NCBI GenBank assembly: GCA_044375955.1
Contig: JBILLS010000020.1
Location: forward strand, 1-35,342
Length of the DNA stretch: 35,342 bases
Reading direction: 5' to 3'
Origin: VGCC01 sp044375955
Lineage (GTDB): Bacteria > Actinomycetota > Actinomycetes > S36-B12
The translations under genes and the position numbers were made by a program. Shown here piece after piece: positions 31,604 through 35,342 of this stretch; the stretch's first letter is position 1, and each line of letters begins with the position of its first letter. The notes below the pieces were generated by a model, which was not told the DNA's origin, made no database searches, and worked only from the letters and a program-made list of their open reading frames with translations.

Positions 31604-33337
31604 GTGAGCACCGAGGTACCCATTCACTGCAAGCGGTGTGAGTCGTCGGTCCCGTGGGGGCCGTTCTGCCCTCGCTGCGGTGCCTACCTGGAGTTCGCGG
31701 GTGATCCTCCGTGGGAGCCAGAGATCCGAGAGATCACTTCCGTGGAGGGTTCATCACCGGCGGCGGGCGTGGAGGAGTCGGAGTCGGTCACCGAGGGGAC
31801 CCTCGTCTCCGCAGTCCTCGAAAAGCCCGTGCGCCAGGAGGAATACGCGCATCTCTATAGAAAGGAGACCACGCAGGCCGAGGGACGCGTGGCGCCTCTG
31901 ACCGGACCTGGCACCGGGGTGAGTCCGGGCCCGGAGGGGAGCGCTCAACCAACGGGCGTGGGGATCGCTGTCGTCGTTGGGGTACTCGCCATCGGGGCTA
32001 TCGGTGGTCTAGGTCTCAACCTCGTCACCAACGCGTGGATTGGCGGTGCCTTCGCACTTGTCTGCCTCGCCTGGGGTCTGGTGCTCCTGCCGCGAAAAAC
32101 GCCCGCGCCCGAGAAGCACGCGGGGAGTGAGAGTGGCCCGGGGCTTGCGGTGGTGATCGGCATCGTGGTCCTGGGAGTCGCCGGAGCCATCGGACTCGCC
32201 CTCCTCACCAATAACTGGATCGGGGCCACATTCGCTCTCGTGTGTGTTGCCTGGGCGTTCGCCCTCTGGCCTCGCTCACGGCCAGAGCCCGAGGTCGTGC
32301 CCAGTCCCGGGCCTCTGCCAGCAGGGCACGGTGTCCCGGACGAGGACACGGGAGAGGTGGTCGAGATAGTCGCCATCGAGACAGTCGAGGCTGAGCCCCT
32401 CCCCGGTGTCGAAGCGCGCGCCCCGCAGTATGTCCCGACCCGCGTGGTCGAGGTCCCTGTCGCCACCCCGTCCCAGGGGCCTCGGGGTGATGTCCCCTGC
32501 CCCGAGTGCGGCGACTTGAACTTCTTCGGGCGGCACTACTGCCAGTTCTGCGGCAGCGTCATGGCCGAGGTGCTCGTGGCTCCGGCAACACAGGCCCATC
32601 AGGACACCGGTGAGGACTCCTCAGGAGTGTCGGACTCCAGCAGGCGCGCGCCCAGGATCTCCCGCAGCTGGCGTGGTCCGATTGTCGCTGGAACCCTGGC
32701 GTTCGTCTTCCTGAGTGCCGTGGTGTTGTCCGTCTTCGGCCCCTTCGCCTTCCAGTTCCGTCTGGGGACGACACAGCTGTTTCAAGCCATCAACACATTC
32801 ATCGACCCGTTCGCGGGAAACCAGCCCAACATGACGTATGCCACCGCGACATCCTCCCTCCCGGGAACGAGCCCCGACCAAATCATGGGTGATGATGCCT
32901 CGACCTTCTGGGCGTCGCAACCCTCCTTCATCTTCGGTGCGGGGAACGATGTCACCATCTATTTCGATGACCCCTACACGATCGATCGTGTGGTGATACT
33001 TCCTGGAATCCAGAACGGCCTGTTCGATGTGCGTGCGTTGGCGACACCGGCGTCCGTCACGATGACTTTCGATGATGGCTCCAGCATCACCCGCGAGTTG
33101 GATAGCGTCGATTCACAAAACGACTTCCGGCAGTTGATCGAAATTCCGAGGACCACCACCGCCACCGTGGAGCTGAGATTCGATTCGGTGTATCCGCCAC
33201 GAAAAGGGAGTGAGGAACTCGTCGGCTCGCTCGCGGTGACCGGTGTCTACTTCATCGAGCCACCGGCTCCGCCCGGCATTCTCACCGTGCCGACGGAAAT
33301 TCGACAGAATCCCGCCTTGCCGGGGACAACGAACTAG
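31604..33337 (+). CDS. zinc-ribbon membrane protein with C-terminal discoidin-like domain
   Basis: A 577-residue protein. Zinc ribbon 1 is C9/C12/C22/C25. Two similar hydrophobic hairpins follow (about 120-163 and 184-224; each contains WIGxxFALVCxAWxxxLxPR), then an acidic linker, zinc ribbon 2 (CPECG...CQFCG, near residue 300), one more membrane helix (about 350-375) and a C-terminal beta-rich domain (about 400-555; DDASTFWAS, YFDDPYTIDRVVILPG, VELRFDSVY) like F5/8-type or NADase-type glycan-binding modules. Five membrane passes predict zinc ribbons inside and the sugar-binding-like domain outside. As the last gene of the CIS operon it may recruit particles to the membrane, like Streptomyces CisA; that is inference. 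Confidence 0.78.
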   Translation: MSTEVPIHCKRCESSVPWGPFCPRCGAYLEFAGDPPWEPEIREITSVEGSSPAAGVEESESVTEGTLVSAVLEKPVRQEEYAHLYRKETTQAEGRVAPLTGPGTGVSPGPEGSAQPTGVGIAVVVGVLAIGAIGGLGLNLVTNAWIGGAFALVCLAWGLVLLPRKTPAPEKHAGSESGPGLAVVIGIVVLGVAGAIGLALLTNNWIGATFALVCVAWAFALWPRSRPEPEVVPSPGPLPAGHGVPDEDTGEVVEIVAIETVEAEPLPGVEARAPQYVPTRVVEVPVATPSQGPRGDVPCPECGDLNFFGRHYCQFCGSVMAEVLVAPATQAHQDTGEDSSGVSDSSRRAPRISRSWRGPIVAGTLAFVFLSAVVLSVFGPFAFQFRLGTTQLFQAINTFIDPFAGNQPNMTYATATSSLPGTSPDQIMGDDASTFWASQPSFIFGAGNDVTIYFDDPYTIDRVVILPGIQNGLFDVRALATPASVTMTFDDGSSITRELDSVDSQNDFRQLIEIPRTTTATVELRFDSVYPPRKGSEELVGSLAVTGVYFIEPPAPPGILTVPTEIRQNPALPGTTN

Positions 33338-35208
33338 CGCAGGTTCTCGATGATCACGCGAGCAGGCGCTGTGGGCGCTGCTCCCGTGGGATCAACGGCG
33401 GCTGGTGCCGGAGTGGATGTGGACGGCGCTGCGGCCGGCGCCGGTACATCGGGCGCTGCGCTCATCTGAGTGGTGGTACAGAAGCGTTTCGAGTACTCGG
33501 ACTCGCCCTGGGCGCTTACCGAACCCATGCGGAAGCAGTAGCGCCTCCCGGGCTCGAGATCACGGACTTCGGTCGCGGTGTCTTGAGCAGCCGGGGCGGG
33601 GTCGACATTGGACCACCCGGTGAAGATCTTGCGTTGGAGAGCCCAGCCTGTGACGTCTTGCGCAGGGTCGCAGACCCGCACAGGCTTCCCACCTGAGCCA
33701 TCCTTGTCCGGTCCGATCGGGCCTCCGCGCAGGGTTGTGTCCGCGGCAGCGGCGCCTTCGCTCCCGACCATGCTGGCGGCGGCGAGGGCGGCCGCCGCTC
33801 CCGGCGCATCGGGTGGGAGGAATCCTGCCGGGGCTACCTCGGATGGCTTCCATGTGATGGCGATGGTGCTACCCGATACTGGGCGTGCGACAGTGGCCAT
33901 AGGGGGGCAGGGAAGGATCGCCGCGACTCCCGACTCATCGATGTCGGGAATTCCATTGTCATTGATGTCAACGATGCCAGGGACGTCGACGCACTCCTTG
34001 GGACTGAAGAGCGAATGTAGTTCACCTCGCTTGGCCGCGAGGCGATAACACGCCACCCCCGCGGGCACGCTTTCCACGACATGCCGGGTTGTTCCCGTCT
34101 CCACTTCCGCAATCAGGGTGCAGTCCTCGCAGACGGGGGTGGGGATGTCCAACTCTAAATCTATTTCGACTCGAGGAACACCGACCCCGCGTGCCGCGGC
34201 ACTGCCGACCGGTGCCTCCACAATCACGGGTTGCGGCGCGGGAGGAACGGGATCACCCGCCGGGCCCAGTGCGTAAATCACATAGGAGGTCGCGCCATTC
34301 GAAGGGGACCACGTCAAGATCACGTCGCTCCCATTCGCGGAGAGACTCGTGGCTATGTCGCTGGGAATCGGTGGCGCCAAGGTCTGCGGTGAGGGCTGAT
34401 TGGCCAAGAAGCGCGAGATGAGGAATCCAGCGATCAAGCCCAGGATCGAAAGCAGCAGGATCAGGCGACCCAGAACCCCCAGACGCACCCGGATGAAGGG
34501 TCGGTGCACGATGCTCGCTCCGATTTCCTCGGAGTCCTCATCGACGATCGCAAGGTCGAGATCGACATCGTGCAACGGTGTGACGCTGATGATGAACGAG
34601 CGTGTCTCGAATCCAGATCCGATGATCTTGGGGGCTACCTTGACGTTGATTTCTATCCAACGCGATTCACCAGGAGCCAAGGTGACCGTGGGATCCTTCG
34701 GTTTGACGCTCAGGAAGCCTTCGGGGTCATCCGCTTTCACTCCGTACGTGACCGTGGAGTTGCCCTCATTGACCACGCGCACCAATGTCGTTGCCTTGGT
34801 ACGCACCGTGTACGCGCTCTGTGCCTGCACGATGCGGAAGCGGTAGAAGGGCGGAACGGTGACGACGCTCTCGGTTGTCGCTGTCCCCTCGGGGCGCACC
34901 TGTGACGTGACCTTGAATCCCAGGGCGTACTCGCCCGCAACGATCCGCGAGGTCATGGGCGGCTGGAACGTGACCGTCACGTCCTGTTCGTCGCCGGGGA
35001 ATAGCGACACGGACAGCGGATCGGTTGTCACCCACGCGGCTGCGGGCCCGAGTACGGCGATGTCGTAGGTCTCGACGATGCCGCTCTGATTGCTCACCGT
35101 CAGTTCGGTGGTCGCGATCTGACCCGGTTCGACCCGGAGTCGGGCGTCACGAACCGTCACCAGAGGCCGGATCGGTGCCTCTGGCTCGGTCAGCGTGCTG
35201 CCAGCCAT
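33334..35208 (-). CDS. CIS-flanking membrane protein with Ig-like and FN3-like domains
   Basis: A 624-residue protein without a signal peptide. Residues about 15-225 form two beta-sandwich domains (VEPGQIATTELTVSNQS, LAPGESRWIEINVKV), then a single membrane helix (about 243-268, LILLLSILGLIAGFLISRFL) preceded by arginines, so the sandwiches should be cytoplasmic. The exterior part has an FN3-like domain (VILTWSPSNGATSYVIYALG), a calcium-loop-like DINDNGIPDIDESG and a second FN3-like end (DLEPGRRYCFRMGSVSAQGESEYS). Similar proteins labelled hydrolytic protein occur in Streptomyces CIS loci, yet I see no catalytic site. Its stop overlaps that of the zinc-ribbon gene by CTAG. GAGGA precedes the ATG. 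Confidence 0.75.
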   Translation of the reverse strand: MAGSTLTEPEAPIRPLVTVRDARLRVEPGQIATTELTVSNQSGIVETYDIAVLGPAAAWVTTDPLSVSLFPGDEQDVTVTFQPPMTSRIVAGEYALGFKVTSQVRPEGTATTESVVTVPPFYRFRIVQAQSAYTVRTKATTLVRVVNEGNSTVTYGVKADDPEGFLSVKPKDPTVTLAPGESRWIEINVKVAPKIIGSGFETRSFIISVTPLHDVDLDLAIVDEDSEEIGASIVHRPFIRVRLGVLGRLILLLSILGLIAGFLISRFLANQPSPQTLAPPIPSDIATSLSANGSDVILTWSPSNGATSYVIYALGPAGDPVPPAPQPVIVEAPVGSAAARGVGVPRVEIDLELDIPTPVCEDCTLIAEVETGTTRHVVESVPAGVACYRLAAKRGELHSLFSPKECVDVPGIVDINDNGIPDIDESGVAAILPCPPMATVARPVSGSTIAITWKPSEVAPAGFLPPDAPGAAAALAAASMVGSEGAAAADTTLRGGPIGPDKDGSGGKPVRVCDPAQDVTGWALQRKIFTGWSNVDPAPAAQDTATEVRDLEPGRRYCFRMGSVSAQGESEYSKRFCTTTQMSAAPDVPAPAAAPSTSTPAPAAVDPTGAAPTAPARVIIENLR

Positions 35209-35245
35209 ATGTCCTCGACGGGTCGGGGAAGATCGGGACCCCTCA

Positions 35246-35251
35246 AAGATA
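35246..35251 (-). promoter_or_regulatory. candidate -10 box for the Ig/FN3 membrane protein gene
   Basis: Read leftward, TATCTT lies 37 bases before the ATG at 35208, leaving a leader of about 30 bases with a GAGGA ribosome site. A CCCC-T-GGGG inverted repeat (35261-35269) lies just upstream, where it would overlap the spacer and -35 region. Confidence 0.4.
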
Positions 35252-35320
35252 GGGCTCGCCCCCCTGGGGACCGAGTAACTCTGGCCCCATTTGTCCCTCG
35301 TGTCGCATGCGCCACTTCTA

Positions 35321-35336
35321 CCCCCCGTTTGGGGGG
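35321..35336. promoter_or_regulatory. second C/G palindrome at the window's right edge
   Basis: C6-GTTT-G6. On the reverse strand it reads C6-AAAC-G6-TA, matching the C7-AAA-G8-TA site in the CIS promoter region. It lies about 113 bases upstream of the leftward membrane protein gene and would also suit a rightward gene beyond the window. Confidence 0.5.
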
Positions 35337-35342
35337 CTCTAT

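Noticed and set aside
1..35342. CRISPR arrays, rRNA genes, insertion sequences
   Set aside because: No regularly spaced repeats, rRNA segments, transposase motifs or terminal inverted repeats were seen on either strand.

Overview
The window is GC-rich chromosomal DNA of an actinomycete-type bacterium (Actinomycetota). The basis is a dgt/dnaG replication block, a DUF4436 protein, an Abhydrolase_9-type membrane hydrolase, frequent GTG starts, and many genes whose TANNNT -10 box sits 6 nt before the start codon (leaderless transcripts). I cannot name the genus. The only truncated gene is dgt at the left edge.

Left half (1-14016), mostly housekeeping and envelope functions: the 3' part of dgt, a VapBC-type toxin-antitoxin pair, a convergent class V aminotransferase, DNA primase dnaG with a small conserved partner, tRNA-Asn and tRNA-Met, and a 370-base gene-poor stretch. 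Then come a lipoprotein with two NTF2-like halves, a DUF4436 membrane protein, an MFS sugar-type symporter, a secreted M14 zinc carboxypeptidase, a secreted and membrane-anchored endonuclease/exonuclease/phosphatase-fold protein, a DUF4287/DUF1801 protein and a membrane alpha/beta hydrolase.

Right half (14093-35342): a nearly complete contractile injection system (CIS/eCIS, phage-tail-like) in two divergent operons. The leftward operon holds a PAAR-like tip protein (DUF4280), a Pvc16-type cap (DUF4255), an unrecognised 888-residue repeat protein and the Pvc15-type AAA+ ATPase. The rightward operon holds sheath, inner tube, a putative tail chaperone, a 53-residue DUF6760 protein, a 927-residue DUF4157 protein, a Pvc5/Pvc7-like tube-LysM fusion, a VgrG-like spike, gp25, a gpJ/Pvc11-like baseplate protein, a gpI-like protein and a zinc-ribbon membrane protein. 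Meeting it tail to tail is a leftward membrane protein with Ig/FN3-like domains. No tail-fibre gene and no classical tape-measure gene is visible. That, plus the two flanking membrane proteins, resembles the cytoplasmic, membrane-recruited CIS of Streptomyces more than the secreted Afp/PVC type.

The two operons start from a 114-base region with a C7-AAA-G8 palindrome at its centre and a TAGCGT -10 box 32-33 bp away on each side, suggesting one activator fires both halves together. A near copy of the palindrome lies at the right edge of the window. The most novel items are the 888-residue protein with four copies of an AERRxASQxGY-type motif (cargo or tape-measure candidate) and the symmetric promoter.
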